Positions 1 through 9,500 of a stretch of DNA of 64,000 nt are shown here, piece by piece (position 1 is the stretch's first letter; each line of letters opens with the position of its first letter). Source of the stretch: Pirellulales bacterium (GTDB taxonomy: Bacteria > Planctomycetota > Planctomycetia > Pirellulales > Lacipirellulaceae); assembly GCA_022841705.1 (NCBI GenBank), contig JALHQZ010000002.1, forward strand, positions 1,488,001 to 1,552,000. Direction: 5' to 3'. The notes beneath the pieces were generated by a model. The model saw only the letters and a list, made by a program, of their open reading frames with translations. It was not told where the DNA came from and ran no database searches. The translations under genes and the position numbers were made by a program.

Positions 1-1643
1 TGAATCCGGCGGCGCTTGCCACGAACCTAAGCGACTTGCGCGACGGCGGCATCCTGATTTGCGACGATGCCGAGTTCGAAAAGAAGGGTCTCGAGCAAGC
101 GGGCTACAAAACCAATCCTCTGGAAGATGGCAGCTTAAGCAAATTCAAACTGCACCGCGTGAACATCACCAAGCTCACGCGGCTGAGCGTGGAGGGCTTA
201 GGCCTCGGCACCAAGGAAGCGGACCGTTGCCGCAACTTCTTCGCGATGGGGCTGGTTTTTTGGCTCTACGATCGTTCGCTGGAGCCAACGCTGCGGTTCA
301 TCACCGACAAGTTCGGCAAGCGGCCCGAGGTGGCGCAGGCGAACGAACGCGCGCTGAAGGCAGGTTACAACTACGGCGAAACTGTTGAGGGGATGAGCAC
401 GCAGTACCAGGTGCAGAAGGCGGTGCTGAAGCCCGGCAAGTACCGCAACATTATGGGGAACCAAGCCACCGCGTATGGGCTGATCGCGGCGGCTCGGCTG
501 TCGAAGAAGCGGCTCTTCATGGGCGCCTACCCGATCACGCCGGCCAGCGATGTGCTGCACGAGCTTTCGGTCTTCAAGCATTTCGATGTCCTCACCTTTC
601 AGGCCGAAGATGAAATCGCGGCGATGACCGCCACCATCGGCGCCGCCTTCGCGGGTGAGTTTGCCGTGACGGCGTCCAGCGGACCGGGCATTGCGCTCAA
701 GGGCGAAGGGATGGGCCTGGCGGTAATGACCGAGCTGCCGATGCTGATCATCAACGTGCAGCGCGGCGGGCCTTCGACCGGACTGCCGACCAAGACCGAA
801 CAGGCGGACTTGTTCCAAGCGGTGCTCGGCCGCAACGGCGAGTGCCCGATGCCGGTGATCGCCGCTCGCAGCCCGGGCGATTGCTTTGACAGTGTGCTGG
901 AAGCGTGGCGGATCGCGGTCGAGTACATGACGCCAGTGATGCTGCTAACCGACGGGTACATCGCCAACGGCAGCGAACCGTGGCCGATCCCCAAGGCGGC
1001 CGAACTGCCGCGCGTGACGGTGACGCATCCGGGGCCGCTGGTGAATGGTAACGGCCACGCCAATGGCCATGCCAACGGATCGGCTGACGATCCCGATGGC
1101 TATGGCGAGAAATCAAAGTTCTTGCCGTATTTACGGGACCAAAAATTGGCGCGCCCGTGGGCCGTTCCGGGCACGGTGGGTCTGGAGCACCGCATCGGCG
1201 GGCTGGAGAAGCAAGACATCACCGGCAACGTGAATTACGAAGCGGAGAATCACCAGCACATGGTGAACACCCGTGCCCAGAAGGTGGCGAACGTCGCCGA
1301 CAGCATCCCGCTGCAAGAAGTGAATGGCCCGACCAGTGGCGATTTGCTGGTGGTGAGTTGGGGCGGCACCTACGGCGCCTGCGCCACCGCGGTGCAAAAA
1401 GCCCAAAGCGCCGGCAAGGCGGTCGCCCACGCCCACCTGCGGTACCTCAACCCGTTCCCGAAGAACTTGGGCGACCTGCTCAAGAGTTACAAGAAAGTGC
1501 TGGTGCCCGAACTCAACATGGGCCAACTCAACCTGCTGCTCCGCGGCAAGTATTTGGTCGACTGCATCGGCTACAATAAGGTGCAAGGCAAACCGTTCAG
1601 CGTCGGCGAGCTGGTGAGTAAGATTTACGAGCTGGTGGGGTAG
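1..1643 (+). CDS. korA: 2-oxoacid:ferredoxin oxidoreductase, alpha (fused gamma-alpha) subunit, 5' partial
   Basis: The reading frame is open from base 3 and enters the window mid-gene, so the start is missing. The first visible residues (NPAALATNLSDL) fit the gamma-type domain of 2-oxoglutarate/2-oxoacid:acceptor oxidoreductases. The alpha (pyrimidine-binding) domain begins near visible residue 150 (GNQATAYGL, then the PITPASD segment). Together with the beta subunit encoded just downstream it should oxidatively decarboxylate a 2-oxoacid, probably 2-oxoglutarate, to an acyl-CoA and reduce ferredoxin in the cytoplasm. A low-complexity Gly/Asn/His/Ala insert lies near visible residue 350 and looks like a flexible linker. 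The substrate is inferred from family resemblance. The stop is followed after 4 nt by an inverted repeat. Confidence 0.9.
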   Translation, partial: NPAALATNLSDLRDGGILICDDAEFEKKGLEQAGYKTNPLEDGSLSKFKLHRVNITKLTRLSVEGLGLGTKEADRCRNFFAMGLVFWLYDRSLEPTLRFITDKFGKRPEVAQANERALKAGYNYGETVEGMSTQYQVQKAVLKPGKYRNIMGNQATAYGLIAAARLSKKRLFMGAYPITPASDVLHELSVFKHFDVLTFQAEDEIAAMTATIGAAFAGEFAVTASSGPGIALKGEGMGLAVMTELPMLIINVQRGGPSTGLPTKTEQADLFQAVLGRNGECPMPVIAARSPGDCFDSVLEAWRIAVEYMTPVMLLTDGYIANGSEPWPIPKAAELPRVTVTHPGPLVNGNGHANGHANGSADDPDGYGEKSKFLPYLRDQKLARPWAVPGTVGLEHRIGGLEKQDITGNVNYEAENHQHMVNTRAQKVANVADSIPLQEVNGPTSGDLLVVSWGGTYGACATAVQKAQSAGKAVAHAHLRYLNPFPKNLGDLLKSYKKVLVPELNMGQLNLLLRGKYLVDCIGYNKVQGKPFSVGELVSKIYELVG

Positions 1644-1647
1644 AGAT

Positions 1648-2127
1648 GAGAGGATAGGGGTTAGAGGATAGGGAAAAAGCTATGCTTGAGAGTCGTCCGA
1701 GTATTTCGATTCGGAGCCACCGTGATTTGAAGGTTTGGCAATTAGGGATCGAGATTGTTCAAGAGGTTTATGTACTCACGACATCGTTTCCCAAGGAAGA
1801 AGTCTATGCTCTCACCAACCAACTCCGTCGAGCAACCGTTTCGGTTCCTGCAAACATCGCCGAAGGAAACGGACGCGATTCAACCAAGGATTACCTGCGA
1901 CATATTTCGATTGCGTTTGGATCGCTGTTGGAAGTAGAAACCCTGTTACAGATCGCCGTCAATCTGAGTTACATCACCGACATCGACTACCGCCGCGTCC
2001 TGTCGCAACTTGAAGAGGAAGCTCGCATGCTGCGAGGCCTCCAAAAATCTCTAAGAGTCTACCTGAGCGAAACAATAAAGCAAAAAGGTTAGTTACCTAA
2101 CCTCTATCCTCTAACCCCTATCCTCTC
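1648..2127. repeat. Inverted-repeat element enclosing the S23-type gene
   Basis: A 24-nt sequence at 1648-1671 (starting GAGAGGATAGGGGTTAGAGG) recurs as its exact reverse complement at 2104-2127. The left arm starts 4 nt after the korA stop and the right arm ends 6 nt before the korB ATG, so the element fills the whole korA-korB gap. Each arm contains two copies of AGAGGATAG. Its only gene is the four-helix-bundle ORF. In RNA the arms could form a long stem with the ORF in the loop. The polypyrimidine right arm leaves korB without a recognisable Shine-Dalgarno sequence. Confidence 0.85.
1682..2092 (+). CDS. Four-helix-bundle protein (S23/23S rRNA intervening-sequence family)
   Basis: This 136-residue protein has the hallmarks of the S23 family: an N-terminal DLKVWQLGIEIVQEVY helix, a central region with QLRRATVSVPANIAEG, and a third segment KDYLRHISIAFGSLLEVET. 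Homologues are encoded inside intervening sequences of some bacterial 23S rRNA genes and resemble Avd proteins of diversity-generating retroelements. The molecular role is not established. No reverse transcriptase or variable repeat is visible here. The gene interrupts korA-korB, which are normally adjacent, and lies between perfect 24-bp inverted repeats, so it looks inserted. It is less GC-rich than its neighbours by eye. The ATG at 1682 lies 10 nt after the left arm. Confidence 0.85.
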   Translation: MLESRPSISIRSHRDLKVWQLGIEIVQEVYVLTTSFPKEEVYALTNQLRRATVSVPANIAEGNGRDSTKDYLRHISIAFGSLLEVETLLQIAVNLSYITDIDYRRVLSQLEEEARMLRGLQKSLRVYLSETIKQKG

Positions 2128-2133
2128 CCTCCC

Positions 2134-3156
2134 ATGTCCACCGCTGCTCTTCCTGTCCTAACGGCTGCTGATTTCGCGAGCGATCAAGATGTGCGCTGGT
2201 GCCCCGGGTGCGGCGACTACTCGATTCTCGCGCAGATGAAGAAGGTCATGCCGACGCTCGGCGTGCCGCGCGAGAAGGTGGTCTTCGTTTCGGGCATCGG
2301 CTGTTCGAGCCGGTTTCCGTACTACATGAACACCTACGGCATCCACTCGATTCACGGGCGGGCGCCGGCGGTGGCGACGGGCATCAAAACGTGCCGGCCA
2401 GACCTGCAAGTGTGGGTCATCACGGGCGACGGCGACGGCCTGTCGATCGGCGGCAACCACCTGATGCACGCGATCCGGCGGAACATGGACCTCAACATCG
2501 TACTGTTCAACAACCGCATCTACGGTTTGACGAAAGGGCAGTATTCGCCGACGTCGCCGTTGGGACAGCGCACGAAGAGCACGCCGATGGGGGTGATCGA
2601 CAACCCGCTCCACCCACTGTCGATCGCCATCGGCGCCGAGGCGACGTTCGTCGCCCGCAGCATCGACACGCACATTCAGCATCTCGGCATGGTGCTGAAG
2701 CGCGCGGCCGAGCACGAAGGGACCGCATTCATCGAGGTCTACCAAAACTGTAACGTCTTTAACGACGGCGCGTGGGACTATGCCACCGACCGCGCGATGA
2801 AGGCCGAGACGACGATCGAACTTGAACATGGCAAGCCGCTAATCTTCGGTAAGAACAAGGACAAAGGCATTCGGCTCAACGGCATGGAGCCGGAGATCGT
2901 CGAGCTGGGCAAGGGAATCACCGAAGATGATCTGTTGTTCCACGACGAGAAGTGCGCCGAGCCGAGCCTCGCGTACCTCTTGAGCCGGATGCGGTACGAA
3001 GATGGCTTCCCCGAGCCGATCGGCGTGTTCCGCAGCGTGCAGGCGCCGCTCTACGATAAGCTGATGAACGAACAGATCGAACTCGCCATCCAGCAAAAAG
3101 GCCCCGGCGATCTCGACAAACTGTTCAACGCCGGCGACACGTGGGTGGTTGAATAG
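2134..3156 (+). CDS. korB: 2-oxoacid:ferredoxin oxidoreductase, beta subunit
   Basis: This 340-residue protein is the thiamine-diphosphate-binding beta subunit that pairs with KorA. The CPGCGDYS motif is at residues 23-30. The ThDP/Mg motif GDGDGLSIGGN is at 98-108, followed by NNRIYGLTKGQ, typical of the family. With KorA it should couple 2-oxoacid decarboxylation to ferredoxin reduction. No separate 4Fe-4S delta subunit is encoded here, consistent with two-subunit KorAB enzymes. The start at 2134 is preceded by a pyrimidine-rich stretch with no Shine-Dalgarno sequence because the upstream repeat arm reaches almost to the ATG. The S23-type gene between korA and korB may weaken their translational coupling. 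Confidence 0.93.
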   Translation: MSTAALPVLTAADFASDQDVRWCPGCGDYSILAQMKKVMPTLGVPREKVVFVSGIGCSSRFPYYMNTYGIHSIHGRAPAVATGIKTCRPDLQVWVITGDGDGLSIGGNHLMHAIRRNMDLNIVLFNNRIYGLTKGQYSPTSPLGQRTKSTPMGVIDNPLHPLSIAIGAEATFVARSIDTHIQHLGMVLKRAAEHEGTAFIEVYQNCNVFNDGAWDYATDRAMKAETTIELEHGKPLIFGKNKDKGIRLNGMEPEIVELGKGITEDDLLFHDEKCAEPSLAYLLSRMRYEDGFPEPIGVFRSVQAPLYDKLMNEQIELAIQQKGPGDLDKLFNAGDTWVVE

Positions 3157-3313
3157 AAGTCGGAATGCGGAAGGCGGAATGCGGAATGCGGAATAAAAAT
3201 CAGCCGGCGGGCGCTAGCGTCCGGTTCGGCGCACCAAGCCGGACGCTAGCGCGAGGCGGCTGATAATTGGAACCATCGATCACCTCAACCGTTCACCGAT
3301 TCCGCATTTAAAT
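3157..3313. repeat. Composite palindromic repeat filling the korB-CBS gene gap
   Basis: Immediately after the korB stop come quasi-tandem GGAATGCGG units (3161-3194). AATGCGGAAT at 3185-3194 is answered by its reverse complement at 3299-3308, 5 nt before the next ATG. Nested inside is a second imperfect palindrome at 3201-3262, with arms CAGCCGGCGGGCGCTAGCGT and its near complement around a short loop. The inner type (GCTAGCGTCCGG) resembles intergenic palindromes known from planctomycete genomes. No gene is present in this gap. Confidence 0.75.
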
Positions 3314-3847
3314 ATGCTTTCCCAACCCCTCATCTGTCCGGCGTGTGGCAGCGAGAATATCGTCGGGGTCGAGCAGTGCGGGTCGTGTCAGCAATCGCTC
3401 ACGGAGCTCTCACTCAAGAAACCGCGGTCGAGTGTGGAGGCGAGTTTGCTGCGGGATGTGGTGGGCGACCTGCCGGTCCATGCGCCACTGGCCGTTTCAC
3501 CGACGGATACCGTTGCCGCCGCGCTCTCCGCGATGGACGCCGGCCGCGTTGGCTGCGTGGTGGTGACGGAAGGCGAGCGGATGATCGGCATCTTCACCGA
3601 GCGCGATGCGCTGGTGCGACTCACCGGTGATCTCGCCACGGTTCGCACGGAGCCGATCTCGAAGTACATGACGGCTCACCCAGCGCGGATTGCGGCGAGT
3701 GACAAAATCGCGTTCGCGATTCACCAGATGGAACTCGGCGGATATCGCCATCTGCCGGTGATGGAAGGGGAACGCTGCGTGAGCGTGATCTCGATCCGCG
3801 ACATTCTGCGCTACCTGACCGAGCGAATTTCCGACGGGGCTGCGTGA
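3314..3847 (+). CDS. CBS-domain protein with N-terminal zinc ribbon
   Basis: The protein has 177 residues. Residues 8-25 hold two CxxC pairs (CPAC and CGSC), a small zinc-ribbon signature. Two CBS motifs follow, about residues 48-110 and 115-172. The first contains TDTVAAALSAMDAGRVGCVVV and IGIFTERDAL, the second HQMELGGYRHLPV and SVISIRDIL. Paired CBS motifs usually bind adenine nucleotides and act as an energy or nucleotide sensor. The zinc ribbon may mediate a protein or nucleic-acid contact. No partner can be named. The stop overlaps the next start (TGATG), suggesting co-transcription with the downstream gene. Confidence 0.85.
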   Translation: MLSQPLICPACGSENIVGVEQCGSCQQSLTELSLKKPRSSVEASLLRDVVGDLPVHAPLAVSPTDTVAAALSAMDAGRVGCVVVTEGERMIGIFTERDALVRLTGDLATVRTEPISKYMTAHPARIAASDKIAFAIHQMELGGYRHLPVMEGERCVSVISIRDILRYLTERISDGAA

Positions 3848-4782
3848 TGGAGCCGGCGGTCGATTCTTCTCAACCAGCAGCACCGCGCGTCAATTGGTTC
3901 AGCCCCACTTGGCTGCCGCTGGTGGTGTGGGGCATCGGGCAAGTCTTTCGCGACCGGTGGAACTCCACCGCGCTCTGTTTTTACTTGCCGACGATTCTCG
4001 TAGCAGCGTGGTACGCGCTCGCGGTGGTGGTGTCGTGGCTGCGCGGCAACAAACCTCGGCAGCGGGCCTATGGCGCCGCGTTTGGTCTAACGCTGGGGGT
4101 GGTGCTCTTCGTCGAAAACCAGTGGCAAGAACCGATTACGGAGCCACTCACCTCTGAACCGCTGCTGGCGATGCACTGGAACGTGAACGCCGGGGCGGGG
4201 AATTGGGGCGGCGTGCTGGAGGAAGGGATCGCCATCGACGCTGATCTGGTGGTCGTCACCGAGCCGGCCTATCGCCTCAGCCCCGCTGATGTGCCGCAGT
4301 ACACGCTGCTGAAGTTCGATCGCATCAGCGAGTTCGCCATCGCCGCGAAAGGCGAGCTCACGAGTCCACGCTCCTTGCAGCACGATCGCCATCTGGACGT
4401 CGCGATCGTCGAGTGGCAAAGCCGCCAGGGCCCGCTGAAGGTGATGCTGTGCGATATCAAATCCTACCTGCGCAACAATCGCCATCGCGCGTTGGGGATA
4501 GTCCATCAGCATATCGAGCGTGAACAACCCGACCTCGTGCTCGGCGATTTCAATGCCCCGCGCCGCTCGTGGCGCCTGGCGTACTTGCCCACCGGCTACG
4601 AGCACGCCTACCACGCCGCCGGCGCCGGCTGGAGCGGCACGTGGCCGTACCCGTTGTGGCTCTACTCGCTCGACCACATTCTCTGCAGCGAACGCATCGT
4701 CCCGTTGCGGTACGACCTTATCTCCGCGCCGCCAAGCGACCATGCCCGGCAAGAATTCTCGTTCGATGTGCGGAGGGAGTGA
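3847..4782 (+). CDS. Membrane-anchored endonuclease/exonuclease/phosphatase family protein
   Basis: The ATG at 3847 overlaps the preceding stop by one base and is preferred over the GTG at 3844. The 311-residue protein has two predicted membrane segments near the N terminus (about residues 15-30 and 40-65). The rest is an EEP domain exposed outside or at the membrane. Visible catalytic motifs are HWNVNAG near residue 115, LVLGDFN near 235, SLDHILCS near 280 and PSDH near 300. The family includes metal-dependent nucleases and phosphodiesterases; the substrate cannot be told. The gene converges with the nei-like gene and both ends fall in a shared inverted repeat. Confidence 0.85.
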   Translation: MEPAVDSSQPAAPRVNWFSPTWLPLVVWGIGQVFRDRWNSTALCFYLPTILVAAWYALAVVVSWLRGNKPRQRAYGAAFGLTLGVVLFVENQWQEPITEPLTSEPLLAMHWNVNAGAGNWGGVLEEGIAIDADLVVVTEPAYRLSPADVPQYTLLKFDRISEFAIAAKGELTSPRSLQHDRHLDVAIVEWQSRQGPLKVMLCDIKSYLRNNRHRALGIVHQHIEREQPDLVLGDFNAPRRSWRLAYLPTGYEHAYHAAGAGWSGTWPYPLWLYSLDHILCSERIVPLRYDLISAPPSDHARQEFSFDVRRE

Positions 4783-4852
4783 GTCGTGAACGGTGAGTGG
4801 TGAGTCGTAAATTCTGAGTGGCCTTCCTTCACGAGTCACGAATCACGACTCA
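4780..4852. repeat. TGAGTCGTGA inverted repeat between convergent genes
   Basis: TGAGTCGTGA at 4780-4789 includes the stop of the plus-strand gene. It pairs with TCACGACTCA at 4843-4852. Further degenerate copies of the GTGAGTCGTGA unit lie at 4793-4809 and 4830-4842. The minus-strand nei-like stop (4836-4838) lies within the right part. This could act as a bidirectional terminator. Its quasi-tandem structure matches other gap-filling palindromes in the window. Confidence 0.7.
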
Positions 4853-5639
4853 TCCGCGTCGGCTGACACTTCGCGCACCAATACGTCGTCCGGCCTTGAT
4901 CGCCTTGTCGCCGGATTTGGATCGTTGCGCCGCACCGAAAACAGGGTTTGCCGCTGCGGCCGTAGGCCCACATGCGCTGGCCGTCGCCGGCGAAGCGCAG
5001 TTGCCTCAGGTGACCGCCGAGGTTGTGGGCGAGCCGCTTCTGGCCTTCCCTCAACAGTGCGCGCAGCTCCTCATCGCTGTACGCCGAAACGGGCGAGAAG
5101 GGGTCGAGCCGGTGCAGAAACAACAGCTCCGCTTTGTAGATGTTGCCGATCCCCGCGACGATGTTTTGCTGCATCACCGCTTCGCCGAGCGGCAACTGGT
5201 TGTGCGCGCGGAACCGCCGCAGCGCCTCGGCCACATCGAAGTGCGGCCCCAACAGATCAGGCCCCAAGCCTTGCAGGTGATCGTGCCGCCGCAACTGGTC
5301 GGCGGACAACAGCGCCAGCATTTTCGGCGTGAAGCAGACGGCCAGCCACTCGTCGAACCGCATCGTCAGCACCGCATTCTTCGGCGCCTTGTGCCACTCC
5401 TCGCCCGGCTTGTAAAGATGCCACGCCCCGGTCATCCCCATGTGCGAATGCAGAGCGCCCCCGCCAGAAAGATGCATCACCACGTTCTTCCCGCGCGGCT
5501 CCACCCGCGGAATCGACTGCCCGATGATCGCGCTCACCTCAAACAGCGGATCGCGCAGCGTCGCCTCGGCAATTGTCTGCCCCGCGATGGCGCGATGCAG
5601 CACGGTGGCGGTGCGGTGGATGGTGTCGCCTTCGGGCAT
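4836..5639 (-). CDS. nei: Nei-type (Fpg/Nei family) DNA glycosylase/AP lyase
   Basis: This 267-residue protein starts with PEGDTIHRTA after the initiator Met. The exposed Pro2 acts as the nucleophile in Fpg/Nei enzymes, and the GDTIHR context favours the Nei (endonuclease VIII-like) branch. The conserved lysine region (RGKNVVMHL, then HMGMTGAW), the helix-two-turn-helix stretch (GIGNIYKAELLFLHRLDPF) and a C-terminal zinc finger (CFRC...WCAKC with GRTTYW) are all present. It excises oxidised bases and nicks the abasic site in base-excision repair. It converges with the EEP-family gene. Confidence 0.9.
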   Translation of the reverse strand: MPEGDTIHRTATVLHRAIAGQTIAEATLRDPLFEVSAIIGQSIPRVEPRGKNVVMHLSGGGALHSHMGMTGAWHLYKPGEEWHKAPKNAVLTMRFDEWLAVCFTPKMLALLSADQLRRHDHLQGLGPDLLGPHFDVAEALRRFRAHNQLPLGEAVMQQNIVAGIGNIYKAELLFLHRLDPFSPVSAYSDEELRALLREGQKRLAHNLGGHLRQLRFAGDGQRMWAYGRSGKPCFRCGATIQIRRQGDQGRTTYWCAKCQPTRMSRDS

Positions 5640-5709
5640 TCCGTTACCAAGGTGGGATGAGTCTTATGATGCGAGCGAGAACCTAACATGCACTAATCAT
5701 TGTGATGAA

Positions 5710-6129
5710 TTATTCGCATTCAAGCCTAAATCCGAGCACTTTAGCGACACGCTCGGTGACTTTACTTCCCATCTCTTCGTGTCGATGTCCACTGTACCCG
5801 ACGATAATCTCTTCTCCCGGAATCAGATTGAAGCTAATCAATCCATCCTCATCGGATTGACCGTCACCAACGACCATCAATGCCGCCTCGTGCCGAAGCT
5901 CTTCCAAACGACCGATAGCAGAACGGATATCAGCTGCGTATTGAGGTGGTTCCTTCCAACGGTCAAACCCTTTGAGTATTCGAAGGAGCGTCACAATCAT
6001 GTCGCCTACATGGTCGCTACCGGATTCGCGATCTGCATCCACAAACTCAAACTCTTCGCGTAAATCGTGTATCAACTCGTCTAGAGTTCTCTCCTTGCTC
6101 TTATCAGTAGGAGTTAGTCTGTGAGTCAT
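5710..6129 (-). CDS. Hypothetical protein, about 139 aa
   Basis: I do not recognise this family. The ATG at 6129 is used; an adjacent TTG at 6132 is also possible. The product is soluble and acidic with no signal peptide or membrane segment. It has a helical N-terminal half (ERTLDELIHDLREEFEFVDAD) and a C-terminal half that looks like a small alpha/beta domain (HEAALMVVGDG, FNLIPGEEIIVGYSGH). The DNA is noticeably less GC-rich than the flanking nei-like and lhr genes, a sign of recent acquisition. It could be an immunity-type or orphan accessory protein, but nothing proves that. Confidence 0.6.
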   Translation of the reverse strand: MTHRLTPTDKSKERTLDELIHDLREEFEFVDADRESGSDHVGDMIVTLLRILKGFDRWKEPPQYAADIRSAIGRLEELRHEAALMVVGDGQSDEDGLISFNLIPGEEIIVGYSGHRHEEMGSKVTERVAKVLGFRLECE

Positions 6130-6153
6130 CAATGAATTCGCAAGAGAATGGTC

Positions 6154-6333
6154 TTATTCGTCTGACGGGCATGGAACTCGGTCACGCTCAGCGGCACTTC
6201 CCGGATCAATAATCCGATCCGCAGCCGCTTCGCGGTTCTCGTTGATCATCGCAATCAACTTCCGCACATCATGGCCGGCCGCTTCGGACATCAGATGTCG
6301 CACACGGCGAACTTCGCTGTACGGATCCGACAT
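6154..6333 (-). CDS. Small hypothetical protein, 59 aa
   Basis: A short frame starting at ATG 6333 (MSDPYSEVRRVRHLMSEAAG...) encodes a charged, probably helical 59-residue protein of unknown function. The frame remains open further upstream, but that extension reads through the hairpin-repeat array and looks spurious. It lies 24 nt upstream of the 139-aa hypothetical gene on the same strand, so the two may form a small operon. Real coding status is uncertain because of its size. Confidence 0.45.
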   Translation of the reverse strand: MSDPYSEVRRVRHLMSEAAGHDVRKLIAMINENREAAADRIIDPGSAAERDRVPCPSDE

Positions 6334-6382
6334 AATTGGATTCTCCCGCGCACTGAATCCTGAAGGGATTCCGGCATCTAGG

Positions 6383-6534
6383 CCAGGGTTGATCGCGCAG
6401 CGATCTACCCTGGGTGGGGTCGCCCATACCACAAAATCTACCTGAAAGGGTAGATGATATTGGGCGGGGCGTGTACCCAGGGTAGCCCGCGGGGCGGGCA
6501 ACCCTGAGCTGGATGACGGAACCCCGTTGGGGTT
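6383..6534. repeat. Array of four hairpin repeats
   Basis: Four palindromes follow one another: CCAGGGT/ACCCTGG with an inner GATCGC/GCGATC stem (6383-6413), ATCTACC/GGTAGAT (6436-6455), CAGGGTaGCCC/GGGCaACCCTG (6478-6506) and AACCCC/GGGGTT (6520-6534). The ACCCAGGGT...CCCTG and AACCCCGTTGGGGTT parts resemble an intergenic repeat seen in many environmental bacterial genomes. The array lies downstream of lhr (stop at 6575, minus strand) and may end its transcript. Confidence 0.7.
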
Positions 6535-6574
6535 CGTTTACAACACGACGGTTGAAAGCCCATCGTACAAAACG

Positions 6575-9500
6575 CTACACCGTACCGTCGCTCACGAGCT
6601 CATCATCCAACTCTTCCACGACCGGCTCCGCGCCGGCGCGGGTGCGGCGTAGCATACCCTTCAGCGTGCTTAAGAACCCCACGCGGGCGAGGTCGGGGGC
6701 GAGGGGGGATTGGCCCGCGGGTTGGCCGTCGATCGATTCGACGAGGAGCGGTGTGCCGGCATCGGCGATAGTTGCGAGCGCGGTGGCGAGTTTTTCGGCG
6801 CGGAGTTTGGCGTCGGCTTGGTCTTCGCCGAGGAAGGTTACGAGGCGCCGGCCGCTGCGGTTGAGGTAGCCGATCAGTTCGCCATTGTGCAGCACCACTC
6901 GCGCGCCGGTGGTGCGCTGAAGCTGCATCGCGTCGACTGTGCCTTCGGGCCACTTGAGCATGGCGCCGTAGGGGTTCGCCGGATCGTTCGCCGCGAGCAC
7001 AATCGGCACCGCCTCCTCTGCCGCGGGCGGCTTAGCTCGCAACAACTCATCGGCGCCCGCGAGCGCGAACTGCGCTCCGCCGAACCCTTCGACAAAGTAC
7101 CCCCGCCGCACGCGGCCCGCATCTTCCATCGCCCGCAGCAGCGGGTAGAGCGCCGCAAAACCCCCTTCGACCAGTTCACGACTAACGGCGCCACGCACCA
7201 GCACGCCGTACCGCTTGAGGAGTTGCTCGGCGAGCGCGGCCGCGCGCTGCGTAGCGGTGCAGCGATCCGGTGCGTAGTCGATCAGCGACCAGCGCCCTTC
7301 CGTCCCCGGCAACCGCGCGGCGCGGCGTGACCGGAAAGAACGGCCGAGCGGGCGACTTGCGCGGCGGCGATCGCGCCGATCACTGGTTGGCTTGCGACGC
7401 CGTCGCAGTGAACGAAGCGGCGTGAGGGTGTCGTTCGTCACATGCCCCAACCACACCAGCCGCCAGAGCGCGGCGAGCACATCGTGCGTGAAGCCGCCGA
7501 TGGCAGTGGCGAGCGGATCGAAGAACATGGCGCCCTTCGCGGCCAGCAGCGCGCGAATCTGTTCTGCAACCGGATCATCTTCGGGCACGGCGAGCGACAG
7601 CGGCGCGAGGAGCGGCACTTGGTCGGCCAGGAAGAGTGAAATCTTGCCATCTTCCACGCCGAGCGCTTCGACGCCCCGCCACACCACTTCGCCCGCGGTG
7701 CAGAGCTCATCGAGATCGCCTGGCGTGTAGGCCGCCACGCGCGCGGGGAGCACATGCTCTTCCCAATCGCTCGCCGGCAGCGCGGCGCCTTGCAGTTGTT
7801 CGACGGCATCGAGCAAGCCATCGAGCCCCCGCCGCGGGCGCGTGATCCCTTGCCATACGCCGAGCAGCCGCGCGTACGCGGCAGGCGCCGCGGGTTCGAT
7901 CGCTTTGCGCACTTTGGCGAGCGATTTTGATTTCAGCCGCCGCAGCACGCCGGCGTCGCACCACTCGTGGCCATCACCTCCAGGAGAAAAATCGCCGCTG
8001 ACCACGCGGCCGCGCTGCGCGAGGCGCGTGAGGACTTCCGTCACCACCGCTTCGCCAAGGCCAAGCCGAGCGGCAAGTTGGCCGACCTTGAACGGCCCAT
8101 GCGTGCGGGCGTAGCGCGAGATGAGATCGCCCACCGGATCGGGCGGCGCCGTGAGAAACGCTTCGGGCAAGCCCGGCGGCAGCGCGACGCCGAGCGCTTC
8201 TCGCAGCCGCGCCGCATCTTCCGCCGCGATCAGTGCCCGCCGCCCCGCGATCCGCACCCGCACGATCCGCCGGTGGCCGAGCAGTTGCTCGATCCACTCG
8301 AGCCCCGCGCCACTTTCAACGGCAGCCGGCGCACAGCGAGCCAAGATTTCTTCCTCTTCCAAATCGCCCAGGTGCAACAGCAAATCATGCACGGCGTCCG
8401 GGCCATCGACGCGGCGTTCGTCAAGCCGCTGGAGGCCCAGCACGATTTCGTCAATCGTGTCGGCGTCCAAGAGTTCGCGGTAGTCGGCCACGCCCAACAG
8501 CTCGCGGAGTTGGGCATGATCGAGCGCCAGCGCCGCCGCCCGGCGTTCGGCCAGCGGCGTGTCCCCCTGATAGATGTAGTTGGCCGCGTAGTTGAAGAGC
8601 ATCGTCGCCGCGAAGGGAGACGGCGTGCTCGTTTCCACCTGATGCACGCGAATCTGCTGCTTCTGAATATCGCCGAGCAGGCCTTTCAGCCCCGGCACAT
8701 CGAACACATCTCGCAGGCACTCGCGGTACGTTTCCAGCAGAATCGGGAACTGCTCGTGCTGAGAAGCCACGCTCAGCAGCTCCGCGCTCTTGCGGCGCTG
8801 CATCCACAGCGGCGTGCGGCGCTGCGGTTGGCGCCGGGGCAGCAGCAGCGCGCGGGCGGCATTCTCGCGAAACCGGGCGGCAAACATCGCCGAGCTGCCG
8901 ACTTCATTCACCACCAAGTCTTCAATCTCATCGGGCGAAGGCAACAACAATTCCACCGGCGGCGGGCGGTCGCCGAACGGCAAGCGAAAGGTGAGCCCGT
9001 CGTCGGTCCACTGGAAGTCAACTTCGCTCTGCACCTCGGCCCGCAGTTTGGCGCCCACCGCGATGGCCCACGGAGCATGAACCCGCGACCCAAACGGCGA
9101 GAGGATGAGAGACCGCCAATCGCCCAGCTCATCGAGAAACGATTCGATGATGATCGTCTTGGCGCCGGGCGCTTGCTCGGTAGCGACGAGTTGATCGGTG
9201 ACATACCGCACCAAGTTGCCGGAGGCGAGCGGATCGAGCCCGCACTGCTGCTGCAAGTAGTTGGGCGCCTCGGCCGGATCATTCGCGATGCGGTCGGTCA
9301 GCTCGCCAATCGCGCGGCCGAACTCCAGCGGCCGCCCCGGCCCATCGCCGCGCCAAAACGGCATCTTCCCCGGCTCCCCCGGCGCCGGCGTGACGAGCAC
9401 CCGATCGTGCGTGATCTCGGTCACGCGCCAACTTGAAGCGCCCAAGAGAAAAATATCGCCGGCGTGCGTCTCGAAGACCATCTCTTCATCGAGCTCTCCG

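Noticed and set aside
1682..2092. Diversity-generating retroelement around the four-helix-bundle protein
   Set aside because: Avd-like similarity alone. No reverse transcriptase, template repeat or variable gene is near.
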